NCBI GenBank assembly: GCA_963695675.1
Contig: CAVOGY010000005.1
Location: 1 to 64,000 of the forward strand
DNA from: DASUPK01 sp963695675
GTDB taxonomy: Bacteria; Actinomycetota; Thermoleophilia; Solirubrobacterales; 70-9
DNA: 64,000 nt
Direction: 5' to 3'
How positions within the stretch are numbered: the first letter of the stretch is position 1; each line of letters starts with the position of its first letter. Below are positions 28,664-36,116 of this stretch, piece after piece. The notes under the pieces were generated by a model, which did not search any database, had not been told where the DNA came from, and saw nothing but the letters and a program-made list of their open reading frames with translations. The position numbers and the translations under genes were made by a program.

Positions 28664-29779
28664 ATGAGTCCCGGTCCGACAGAGTCGACGGCTCGGGAGC
28701 GAGAGCTGCTCGAGACTGCCCGCGACGGCAACGAGGACGCCTACCGCCGGCTGGTCGAGCCGCACCGCTCCGAGCTCCACGCGCACTGCTACCGCATGCT
28801 CGGCTCCGTCCAGGATGCCGAGGACGCGCTCCAGGAGGCGCTGGTGCGCGCCTGGCGCGGCCTGCCGAAGTTCGAGGGCCGCAGCTCGTTGCGCTCCTGG
28901 CTCTACCGGATCGCGACCAACACCTCGCTGGACGCAATCGAGCGCCGGCCCAAGCGGGTCCTCCCGATCGACTACGGGCCGCCCGCCGATCCGCACGGCG
29001 GCGTCGGCGAACCGGTGGTCGAGTCGGTCTGGATCGAGCCCTACCCCGACGAGACCCTGGGTCTCGAGGACGGCTACGCCTCGCCCGACGCCCGCTACGA
29101 GCAGCGCGAGTCCGTCGAGCTCGCCTTCATCGCCGCGCTTCAGCTGCTGCCGGCCAACCAGCGCGCCGTGCTGATCCTCCGCGAGGTGCTCGGCTTCTCC
29201 GCACAGGAGACCGCCGACGCGCTCGACACCAGCGTCGCGTCGGTGAACAGCGCCCTGCAGCGCGCCCGCGCCACGATCGAGAAGAAGCTGCCAGAGCAGA
29301 GCCAGCAGGAGACGCTCGGCTCACTCGGGGACGAGCGGCTGCGGGAGATCGTCGAGCGATACGCCGACGCGTGGGAGCGAAACGACGTCGACACCGTCAT
29401 CTCGCTCCTCGCCGAGGACGCGGCGTTCACGATGCCCCCGATGGCCCGCTGGTTCCAGGGCCACGACGGTATCCGCGGCTTCCTCGCTGACTACTCGATG
29501 CTCCCGGACTGGGGCTGGCGGTCGATCCGAACGACGGCCAACGGCCAGCCGGCGCTCGCCTTCTACAGCTGGGACAAGGAGCAGGGCGCGCACGTCCCCT
29601 TCGCGGTCAACGTGCTCACTTTCGAGGGCGAGAAGATCAAGGAGGTCGATGCGTTCATCCTGCGCGCCTCGATGGATCCGGACCCCGACGTCCAGGCCCG
29701 TACTCCGGAGCAGCCGGCGGACTACGAGAAGCTCGCGGCCGCGTACGGGCGGTTCGGGCTGCCCGCCCGGCTCGGCTGA
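28664..29779 (+). CDS. SigG-like ECF sigma factor with C-terminal SnoaL-like domain
   Basis: 371 residues. Region 2 is HCYRMLGSVQDAEDALQEALVRAWRGL with SLRSWLYRIATNTSLDAI; region 4 is LPANQRAVLILREVLGFSAQETADALDTSVASVNSALQRAR. About residues 210-330 form a SnoaL/NTF2-like domain (IVERYADAWERNDVDTVISLLAEDAAFTMPP). In the SigG/SigJ type the extension replaces an anti-sigma factor and controls activity. No anti-sigma gene is adjacent, consistent with that. Regulated genes may include the divergent VOC gene. Confidence 0.88.
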   Translation: MSPGPTESTARERELLETARDGNEDAYRRLVEPHRSELHAHCYRMLGSVQDAEDALQEALVRAWRGLPKFEGRSSLRSWLYRIATNTSLDAIERRPKRVLPIDYGPPADPHGGVGEPVVESVWIEPYPDETLGLEDGYASPDARYEQRESVELAFIAALQLLPANQRAVLILREVLGFSAQETADALDTSVASVNSALQRARATIEKKLPEQSQQETLGSLGDERLREIVERYADAWERNDVDTVISLLAEDAAFTMPPMARWFQGHDGIRGFLADYSMLPDWGWRSIRTTANGQPALAFYSWDKEQGAHVPFAVNVLTFEGEKIKEVDAFILRASMDPDPDVQARTPEQPADYEKLAAAYGRFGLPARLG

Positions 29780-29790
29780 TCGGCACTTCC

Positions 29791-29803
29791 TACCTGGCAG
29801 GTA
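29791..29803. promoter_or_regulatory. Inverted repeat TACCTG-G-CAGGTA
   Basis: Perfect 6-base arms around one base, 12 bases after the sigma factor stop. This is the size and symmetry of a TetR/MarR-type operator. It lies 25 bases upstream of a TTGACC -35-like element for the MFS gene. Confidence 0.4.
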
Positions 29804-29827
29804 ACTGAGCTCGGCCTTCACGAACGC

Positions 29828-29857
29828 TTGACCTCGACCGCGGTCGAAGCCCTACAA
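29828..29857 (+). promoter_or_regulatory. Candidate promoter of the MFS exporter with a 14-base palindrome in the spacer
   Basis: TTGACC (29828-29833) and CTACAA (29852-29857) are spaced 18 bases apart. TCGACCGCGGTCGA (29834-29847), a perfect palindrome, fills most of the spacer, where a bound repressor would block polymerase. No regulator gene lies adjacent. Confidence 0.45.
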
Positions 29858-29924
29858 GGGGCGATGAGTTTGCCGGGCGAGGCCGGTCTGTAATTTGAAA
29901 AAGAGGGCCAAGGAGACCAATTTG

Positions 29925-31436
29925 ATGACGGACGTGCAGGCGACAGCCACCGAACAGCAGCCGATCAGCGACCGCGACCGCTGGATCGCCCTCTACGTGC
30001 TCTGCATCGGCATGCTGATGATCGTCCTCGACATCACCGTCGTGAACGTCGCGCTGCCCTCGATCAAGGACGACCTCGGCTTCTCGCAGTCGAGCCTCGC
30101 CTGGGTGGTGAACGCATACCTGATCACCTTCGGAGGACTGCTGCTGCTCGCCGGCCGGCTCGGAGACCTGCTCGGTCGCCGGACGATCTTCCTGTGGGGG
30201 CTCGCGGTCTTCGTCGTGGCTTCATTGCTCTGCGGTGCCTCGCAGAGCGAGGGGATGTTGATCGGAGCTCGCCTGCTTCAGGGAATCGGCGGCGCCATGA
30301 CCTCCGCCGTGATCCTCGGCATGATCGTGACGATGTTCCCCCAGCCGCGGGAGCAGGCGAAGGCGGTCGGCGTCTACGCGTTCGTCGCCTCGGCGGGCGG
30401 CGCCGTTGGGCTGCTGATCGGCGGCATCCTCACCCAGACGATCAGCTGGCATTGGATCTTCTTCGTCAACGCCCCGATCGGCCTGGTCACCGCCCTGCTC
30501 GCCCGTCGCCTGCTCGAGAAGGACGAGGGCATCGGCTTCGGCGAGGGCGCCGACTCGCTCGGGGCCGTTCTGATCACCGCATCGCTGATGCTGGGCGTCT
30601 ACACGATCGTGGAACCCGCCGCCAAGGACGGCTGGGGCGCCCCGCTGACGCTCGGCCTGGGCGCGGCCTCCCTGGCGCTGCTGGGAGCCTTCATCGCCCG
30701 GGAGGCGACAACGAGCAATCCGCTGATCCCGCTGCGGATCTTCCGCTCGCGCAACGTGAGCGGCGCAAACGTGGTGCAGGCGCTGACGGTGGCCGGGATG
30801 TTCGGGATGTTCTTCATGGGCTCGCTCTACCTGCAGCTGGTCCAGGGATACGACGCCCTCCAGATCGGCCTCGCCTTCCTGCCGGTGACGATCATCATGG
30901 GAACGCTGACCGCTCGCTACTCCGAGCCGCTGATCATGCGCTTCGGCGCCCGGAGGCTGCTGTTCCCGGGTCTCGGGCTGGTGACCGCCGGCTTGGTGCT
31001 GTTCACGCGGGCTCCGGTCGACGCCAACTACTTCGTCGACGTCCTGCCGGTCCTGGTCCTGCTGGGCACCGGGATCGGAATCTGCTTCCCGGCGCTGATG
31101 ACGATCGCGATGTCGGGTGCCACCAGGGCCGACGCCGGGCTTGCGTCTGGCCTGGTCAACACCTCCGCCCAGGTCGGCGGCGCGCTCGGCCTTGCCGTCC
31201 TGGCGACCCTTTCCACCTCGCGCAGCGACAGCCTCGAGGCTGCCGGGCAATCGACCGCCTCGGCACTGACCAGCGGCTATCACCTGGCCTTCTGGGTAGC
31301 TGCGGGACTGGTCGTGGCCGCGATCGGTGTCGCCGCGGTCGTGATCCAGCCCGAGCAGAAGGCGGCCGAGCAGTTCGCCGCGGAGGAGGGCGAGGAGACG
31401 CCCGCGGGGGAGCCCGCCTACTCGGAGGCGGCCTAG
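29925..31436 (+). CDS. MFS drug exporter, DHA2/EmrB-QacA type (14 helices)
   Basis: About 503 residues from ATG 29925, chosen over TTG 29895 because AGGAGA precedes it. Fourteen hydrophobic helices. Family motifs: LDITVVNVALPSI (helix 1), GRLGDLLGRRTIF (motif A) and GRLLQGIGGA-like ARLLQGIGGAMTSAV (motif B/C region). Exports drugs or metabolites by proton antiport at the cytoplasmic membrane. The C-terminal tail is acidic and cytosolic. The promoter region contains two palindromes, suggesting inducible repression. Substrate unknown. Confidence 0.9.
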   Translation: MTDVQATATEQQPISDRDRWIALYVLCIGMLMIVLDITVVNVALPSIKDDLGFSQSSLAWVVNAYLITFGGLLLLAGRLGDLLGRRTIFLWGLAVFVVASLLCGASQSEGMLIGARLLQGIGGAMTSAVILGMIVTMFPQPREQAKAVGVYAFVASAGGAVGLLIGGILTQTISWHWIFFVNAPIGLVTALLARRLLEKDEGIGFGEGADSLGAVLITASLMLGVYTIVEPAAKDGWGAPLTLGLGAASLALLGAFIAREATTSNPLIPLRIFRSRNVSGANVVQALTVAGMFGMFFMGSLYLQLVQGYDALQIGLAFLPVTIIMGTLTARYSEPLIMRFGARRLLFPGLGLVTAGLVLFTRAPVDANYFVDVLPVLVLLGTGIGICFPALMTIAMSGATRADAGLASGLVNTSAQVGGALGLAVLATLSTSRSDSLEAAGQSTASALTSGYHLAFWVAAGLVVAAIGVAAVVIQPEQKAAEQFAAEEGEETPAGEPAYSEAA

Positions 31437-31452
31437 GCCTAGTCTTGTCCGG

Positions 31453-31815
31453 GTGGACGAGCGGATCCAGCGTGCGCTCGAGAACGACCGCACGATCGAC
31501 ATCACCACGACCGGCCGCAACAGCGGCCAGCCGCGGCGGATCGAGATCTGGCGCTACCGCTACGACGGCCGGACCTTCCTGAGCGGTTCGCCGGGCACCC
31601 GTGACTGGTACGCGAATCTGCTGGCGAACCCCGAGTTCACCTTTCACCTGAAGGGCAGCGCCCAAGCGGACCTGCCGGCGATCGCCCACCCGATCACGGA
31701 CGGGGCCGAGCGCCGCGAGGTGATCGCTGGGATCCTCGACGACCTTGGGCGCGGCTCCAGGAACCTCGAGGACTGGGTGGCCCGAAGTCCCCTGGTCGAG
31801 GTCGAATTCCGCTGA
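31453..31815 (+). CDS. Deazaflavin (F420)-dependent nitroreductase-family protein
   Basis: 120 residues from GTG 31453. DUF385/DDN-like split-barrel: TIDITTTGRNSGQPRRIEIW, TFLSGSPGTRDWYANLLANPEFTFHLKG and the C-terminal LEDWVARSPLVEVEF. Family members bind F420 and reduce quinones or nitro compounds, or have an unknown redox role. It follows the exporter by 16 bases and could be co-transcribed with it. The host would need F420, which fits actinobacteria. Confidence 0.8.
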   Translation: MDERIQRALENDRTIDITTTGRNSGQPRRIEIWRYRYDGRTFLSGSPGTRDWYANLLANPEFTFHLKGSAQADLPAIAHPITDGAERREVIAGILDDLGRGSRNLEDWVARSPLVEVEFR

Positions 31816-31843
31816 TCCGGCCTGGTTGGTTACCGTCCCGGCG

Positions 31844-32074
31844 GTGAGCTCCGAGGCTGAGGCGGGAAGACGGCGGCTGCGGCCGCTGGTGGTCGGGACG
31901 GCGGCCCTGGCGGCGCTGGCCGCGGCGGGCTGCGGCGAGAAGCCCGAGCCCTCCATTCACCCGCCCACCACCGCGGCGGCCACGACGACCGCACCGGCCA
32001 CGCCCGCACCGGCGCCGACGGCAACCAAGCCGACCCGGACGACAACCGCGCCCGTTCCGAAGACGACTCCCTAG
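31844..32074 (+). CDS. Small Thr/Pro-rich putative lipoprotein
   Basis: 76 residues from GTG 31844. Arg-rich start, hydrophobic LVVGTAALAALAAAGC with a lipobox-like end at Cys, then an unstructured Thr/Ala/Pro tail (TTAPATPAPAPTATKPTRTT). The tail looks like a cell-wall spacer without a functional domain. It ends 3 bases inside the convergent kinase gene. Start and reality of the gene are moderately supported. Confidence 0.5.
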   Translation: MSSEAEAGRRRLRPLVVGTAALAALAAAGCGEKPEPSIHPPTTAAATTTAPATPAPAPTATKPTRTTTAPVPKTTP

Positions 32075-33174
32075 GGCTGGGCGGTCGCCTGTCCCGGACG
32101 GGACTGCGCCCGCAGGAAGTCCGCGAGATCCCTCGCCTGCTGCGCCGGATCGCCCGATCGCGGAACGGAGGCGGCCGGAGCAGGTGTCGGCCGCGCCTGC
32201 TTCGGCTTCGACGGGGAGTCGGAACCTCCGGAGTCGAGCGCGATCACTGCCCCGGCGGCGAGGGCCGCGATCAGAGCCAGGCCCGCGGCCAGGCGCGTCC
32301 AGCGCCGTCGGTCGCGCGGCAGGACGTCCGTCGGCGCCGGCCAGCGGGCCGTGGCCCCGCCCGTTTTCGGGAGACGCTTCGTCGGGCCGGTGGGGCCCGA
32401 TTGCGACTTGATTCGCCGGACCACGCCGACCGCACCGTTGCCGTCGACGATGGCGAGCGCTTCACCCAGTTCGCCGGCGTCCGCGAAGCGTTGGTCGGGA
32501 TCCTCCCGCAGGCAGCGCTCGATGATCTCGCTGAGCTCGGGCGAGCGGGCGTCCGGCAGGAGTTCGTCGGCCACCACCCCGCACGCGTAGACGTCGGTGG
32601 CGGGAGTGATCTTCCCGTCGGCCAGCTGCTCGGGAGCCATGTAGCGGTCGGTGCCGATCACCTTGCCCGGCCTCGTCAGGCGAGTCGTCTCCTCGGCGGC
32701 GCGGGCGATCCCGAAGTCCGTGATCTTGAGGCAGTCGTCGGAGGCGCGCAAGAGCAGGTTCTGGGGCTTGATGTCGCGGTGGACCAGCTTCTTCGAATGC
32801 GCATGGCCGAGGCCCTCGCAGAGCTGTCCGAGAAGGCGAAGCGCCTCGGATCGGTCCACCGATCGGCGTCTGCGGCTCAGCCGGTCAGCGAGGGTCCCAC
32901 CCTCGACGTGCTCCATGACGATGTAGGGGCGGTCGTCGTCCTCCCCCACGTCGAAGACCTGCACGACGTTCGGGTGGTCGAGTCGGGCGGCGAGGCGCGC
33001 CTCGCGCGAGAATCGCTTTCGCACCTCCTGATCGCCGGCGAAGTTGTCCGCCAGCAGCTTGATGGCGACCCGGCGTTCGAGCTTCAGGTCGTGGGCGCGA
33101 TAGACCGTGGCCATGCCCCCGTGACCGAGGCGATGCTCGAGCTCGTAGCGCTCGTCTCCGATCCGCCGCTTCAT
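32071..33174 (-). CDS. Membrane Ser/Thr protein kinase (Hanks type)
   Basis: 367 residues. All kinase motifs are present: LGHGGMATVYRA (P-loop), VAIKLL (Lys), HRDIKPQNLLL (catalytic loop), DFGIA (metal) and YMAPEQL. The activation loop carries several Thr (ETTRLTRPGKVIGT). One transmembrane helix (LAAGLALIAALAAGAVIAL, about residues 312-330) leads to a short Pro/Ala-rich outside tail. There are no PASTA repeats, so it is not a PknB-type sensor. It overlaps the lipoprotein gene upstream by ATGA, making that protein a candidate partner or target. Confidence 0.92.
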   Translation of the reverse strand: MKRRIGDERYELEHRLGHGGMATVYRAHDLKLERRVAIKLLADNFAGDQEVRKRFSREARLAARLDHPNVVQVFDVGEDDDRPYIVMEHVEGGTLADRLSRRRRSVDRSEALRLLGQLCEGLGHAHSKKLVHRDIKPQNLLLRASDDCLKITDFGIARAAEETTRLTRPGKVIGTDRYMAPEQLADGKITPATDVYACGVVADELLPDARSPELSEIIERCLREDPDQRFADAGELGEALAIVDGNGAVGVVRRIKSQSGPTGPTKRLPKTGGATARWPAPTDVLPRDRRRWTRLAAGLALIAALAAGAVIALDSGGSDSPSKPKQARPTPAPAASVPRSGDPAQQARDLADFLRAQSRPGQATAQP

Positions 33175-33677
33175 CCCTGCTCTCCCTTGAGCTTCGCCTG
33201 GCCGGGAGGCGCCAATCCGCCGTGAACAGAATGGCCGGGCTTGGACTTCTCGTCGCCGCCGTGTCCCTGTTTGTCCTGATTGCCGTGCTCGTCCTTCTTG
33301 GGCTTCTTCTCCTGCTTCTTGGGCTTCTTCTCCTGGGGAGGCGCCGGCGCCGGCGGGGGCGGCGGGCAGTTGACCTGGTCGACCAGCCGCCCCACGGCGG
33401 CATCGACTCCGGGGCGCAGGGTGGCGGGGAGATCCGATTCCTCGACCGCAGAGCGCAGGTCGTCGGCTGCATGCGCCGCGTGACAGATGTCTCCCCCATC
33501 CAGATCGGAGGCGATCCGGTCGCTGAGCTTCGCGAGCCGGTCGGCGGTCGCCGCTGAGACGGCCGGCCGGTCACGGGTCGTGGTCGTGTCGGATCCGGAG
33601 CCACAGGCGCCCAGACCGACGGCCGCCAAGACGAGCAGGATCGTCAGCCCAGCGGCCTTCCAATTCCCCGTCCACAT
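33171..33677 (-). CDS. Putative lipoprotein with Lys/Pro/Glu-rich tail
   Basis: 168 residues from ATG 33677, chosen because AGGAGG lies 10 bases upstream. Signal AAGLTILLVLAAVGLGAC with lipobox LGAC, a helical domain (ADRLAKLSDRIASDLDGGDIC...VNC) with two cysteines that could pair, then a Pro stretch and a low-complexity Lys/Glu/His-rich tail (QEKKPKKQEKKPKKDEHG). It is translationally coupled to the kinase gene. The basic tail may bind anionic envelope polymers; that is inference. Confidence 0.7.
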   Translation of the reverse strand: MWTGNWKAAGLTILLVLAAVGLGACGSGSDTTTTRDRPAVSAATADRLAKLSDRIASDLDGGDICHAAHAADDLRSAVEESDLPATLRPGVDAAVGRLVDQVNCPPPPPAPAPPQEKKPKKQEKKPKKDEHGNQDKQGHGGDEKSKPGHSVHGGLAPPGQAKLKGEQG

Positions 33678-33699
33678 CTCTCGAAAGCCTCCTGGTCGC

Positions 33700-33882
33700 T
33701 CAGCCATTACCCAAGGCTCGCTCCTGGAAACCGCGGCAGCTTTGCACGGGCAGCCGCGGATAGCGGGGGAAGTCCGGATCGGTCTTCGACCGCTCACAGA
33801 GCGAGAAGACTGAGCCGCGCCTATTGGGGATCAGGCGCTGGTGGCGGCAGCGGTCGCAGAGGCCGGCGTCGGGACGGCTCAC
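33700..33882 (-). CDS. Small Cys-rich protein with CxxC motif
   Basis: 60 residues, GTG start overlapping the upstream stop (GTGA). CDRCRHQRLIPNRRGSVFSLC gives a CxxC and a later Cys, followed by DPDFPRYPRLPVQSCRGF with a fourth Cys: a plausible one-zinc ribbon. Short conserved proteins of this CDRCRHQR...RGSxFSxC form occur in actinobacteria without a known function. Part of the kinase operon. Confidence 0.65.
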   Translation of the reverse strand: MSRPDAGLCDRCRHQRLIPNRRGSVFSLCERSKTDPDFPRYPRLPVQSCRGFQERALGNG

Positions 33883-34265
33883 CGCTCGGCTTCGGTCTCG
33901 TCGCGCCCCTCCGGAGCATCGACGGCCTCTGCGGACTCTTCGACGACGATCTCCGCGTCGATCGCGACACGCTCCCCTTCCCCCTCGGGCCCGAAGAGCG
34001 CGCGCTTGAGGCGCTCGCCGACGTACTCGCCGCTGCGCTGGGCGCGCTCGAGTGGCTCGGTGAGACGGACTACGCGGGCCAGCAGCTCGTTCATGCGCTC
34101 CGCCTGCTCGAGCGCCTGATCCGCCTGCCGGCGCATCACCTCGAGCTGCTCGCGCGAGACGTCCATCAGGTCGTTCGCCTCGCGGATGCTCCGCTCCATC
34201 GCGCGGGGCAGCTCGATCGCCGCGCGCGCCATCGATATCGGCCAGGTGACCAGCTCTCGGACCAC
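33879..34265 (-). CDS. Coiled-coil protein of unknown function
   Basis: 128 residues: an amphipathic start MVRELVTWPISMARAAIELP, then a long heptad stretch (SREQLEVMRRQADQALEQAERMNELLARVVRLTEPLERAQ), then an acidic tail. The pattern resembles small actinobacterial membrane-edge or phasin-like proteins, but no family can be named. First gene of the unit leading to the kinase. Divergent from the ABC exporter. Confidence 0.6.
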   Translation of the reverse strand: MVRELVTWPISMARAAIELPRAMERSIREANDLMDVSREQLEVMRRQADQALEQAERMNELLARVVRLTEPLERAQRSGEYVGERLKRALFGPEGEGERVAIDAEIVVEESAEAVDAPEGRDETEAER

Positions 34266-34334
34266 TGGCCTCAGAGTAGCGAGCCTCCGGCGAACGGCTG
34301 ACGGAAGCCGATCGGAGGTTTGTACTTCACTTTG

Positions 34335-34347
34335 TATAGTCGATGTA
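34335..34347 (+). promoter_or_regulatory. -10 element next to the ABC exporter start (leaderless)
   Basis: TATAGT at 34335-34340 lies 6 bases before ATG 34347. There is no ribosome binding site between them. Transcription would begin at or beside the A of the ATG, giving a leaderless mRNA, a common actinobacterial arrangement. No convincing -35 is seen. Confidence 0.5.
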
Positions 34348-36116
34348 TGCGCACATTCCGGCGTCTACTTGGCTTCCTGCGCCCATATCGCCGCCCCCTG
34401 ACCGTCTCGCTGCTCCTCGCCTGGCTGGCGATGGGGATGACCGTGCTGATCCCGCTGCTGATCGGCGGCGCGGTGAACGCGATCGAGTCGGAGCACCGCG
34501 ATGACCTCCTGCCACTGGTGCTGGCGCTGCTCGGGGCCGGCCTGCTGCGGCTGCTGCTCACGGTCGGCCGGCGGCTGATCGCGGGCCAGGTATCGCTCGC
34601 CGTCGAGTTCGACCTCCGCCAGGTCTTCTACGAGCACCTCCAGAAGCTCGAGCTGGCGTTCTTCGACAGCCAGCAGACCGGACAGCTGATGTCGCGGGCG
34701 ACCATTGATCTGCAGTCGATCCGGTTCTTCCTCGGCTACGGGCTGATCTGGGTCAGCCAGAGCGCGCTCACCATCTTCTTCGCCGCGGTTGCGATGTTCC
34801 TACTCGACCCGCTGCTGGCGGTTCTGGCGCTCGCCCCGGTGCCGTTCCTGGTCGCGACCGCCACGAGGTACAGCCGCCGGAACCGCCCGGCCGAGCAGGA
34901 GGTGCAGCAGCGAATCGGCGAGGTGACTGCGAGCGCGGAGGAGAGTGTCTCCGGGATCCGGATCGTGAAGGCGTTCGCGCGTGAGCGCCACATGCTCGAT
35001 CGGTTCCGGCACTCGGTGAACCGGGTGTTCGAGCAGAGCATGGTCTCCGCGCGCCTCCAGTCCTTCTACACGCCGCTGATGGGATTCCTGCCGAACCTTG
35101 GCCTGGCGGCGGTGCTCCTCGTGGGCGGAAACCAGGTGATCAGCGGGAGCATCCGGGCCGGCGAGCTGGCCGCCTTCGTGAGCTACATCGCGATGCTCTC
35201 CGGGCCGGTGCGCTGGCTGGGGATGTCGTTGAGCATGGCTCAGCGCGCGACCGCCTCGGGGAACCGGATGTTCGAGATCCTCGATCGCGAGCCGACGATG
35301 CAGAGCCCTCCTGGCGCACCGCCCTTGCCCCGGGGCAGGGGCCGGGTCTCTCTGCAGCGGGTGACACTTCGCTACGACGGGTCGGAGCCGGCCCTGACCG
35401 GGATCGACCTCGAGGTCGCGCCGGGGCGCACGATTGCCCTGGTCGGGCCCACCGCCGCCGGCAAGACCAGCCTGGTGGGGCTGCTCGCCCGCCTCTACGA
35501 CCCCACCGAGGGACGCGTGGTGATCGACGACGCCGACATCAAGGAGGTCGATTTGGCGTCGTTGCGATCGGAGATCGCGTTCGTCGCCGACGACAGCTTC
35601 CTGTTCTCCGACACCGTGGCCGCCAATATCGCCTACGCGAGGCCCGACGCCACGCAAGAGCAGGTCGAGTCGGCGGCCCGCCGCGCGCAGGCCCATGAGT
35701 TCATCTCGCAGCTTCCCGACGGCTACGAGACCGTGATCGGCGAGCGCGGCCTGACCCTGTCGGGTGGGCAGCGTCAGCGGGTGGCGATCGCTCGGGCCCT
35801 GCTCGCCGAGCCGCGCATCTTGATCCTGGACGACGCGACCTCGTCGGTGGACGCGCGCACGGAGGCCCAGATCAAGGCCGGGCTGCGCGAGGCGATGGAG
35901 GGCCGGACGACCTTCATCGTTGCCCACCGCCTGTCCACCATCTCGCTGGCGGACGAGATCGTCGTGCTGGACCGAGGGCGGATCGTGGATCGCGGGACGC
36001 ACGAAGAGCTGCTCGAGCGATGCCCGCTCTACGAGGAGATCGCGGAGAAGGGGCTCGAGGACTCGGTCTTCCTGCAGCGCGACATCGAGGAGCGGGAGGA
36101 GCTGGCGAAGCTGTGA
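34347..36116 (+). CDS. ABC exporter half-transporter, degenerate-site subunit
   Basis: 589 residues: six membrane helices, then one ATPase domain. Walker A is GPTAAGKTS, the signature LSGGQRQ is canonical, and Walker B is ILILDDATS, with Asp where the catalytic Glu should be. With the next subunit's LSAGQ signature it forms a non-hydrolysing site, as in heterodimeric type IV exporters. Substrate unknown; drug or lipid export is typical. TTG 34320 is an upstream alternative start but ATG 34347 fits the leaderless promoter. Its stop overlaps the partner start. Confidence 0.9.
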   Translation: MRTFRRLLGFLRPYRRPLTVSLLLAWLAMGMTVLIPLLIGGAVNAIESEHRDDLLPLVLALLGAGLLRLLLTVGRRLIAGQVSLAVEFDLRQVFYEHLQKLELAFFDSQQTGQLMSRATIDLQSIRFFLGYGLIWVSQSALTIFFAAVAMFLLDPLLAVLALAPVPFLVATATRYSRRNRPAEQEVQQRIGEVTASAEESVSGIRIVKAFARERHMLDRFRHSVNRVFEQSMVSARLQSFYTPLMGFLPNLGLAAVLLVGGNQVISGSIRAGELAAFVSYIAMLSGPVRWLGMSLSMAQRATASGNRMFEILDREPTMQSPPGAPPLPRGRGRVSLQRVTLRYDGSEPALTGIDLEVAPGRTIALVGPTAAGKTSLVGLLARLYDPTEGRVVIDDADIKEVDLASLRSEIAFVADDSFLFSDTVAANIAYARPDATQEQVESAARRAQAHEFISQLPDGYETVIGERGLTLSGGQRQRVAIARALLAEPRILILDDATSSVDARTEAQIKAGLREAMEGRTTFIVAHRLSTISLADEIVVLDRGRIVDRGTHEELLERCPLYEEIAEKGLEDSVFLQRDIEEREELAKL

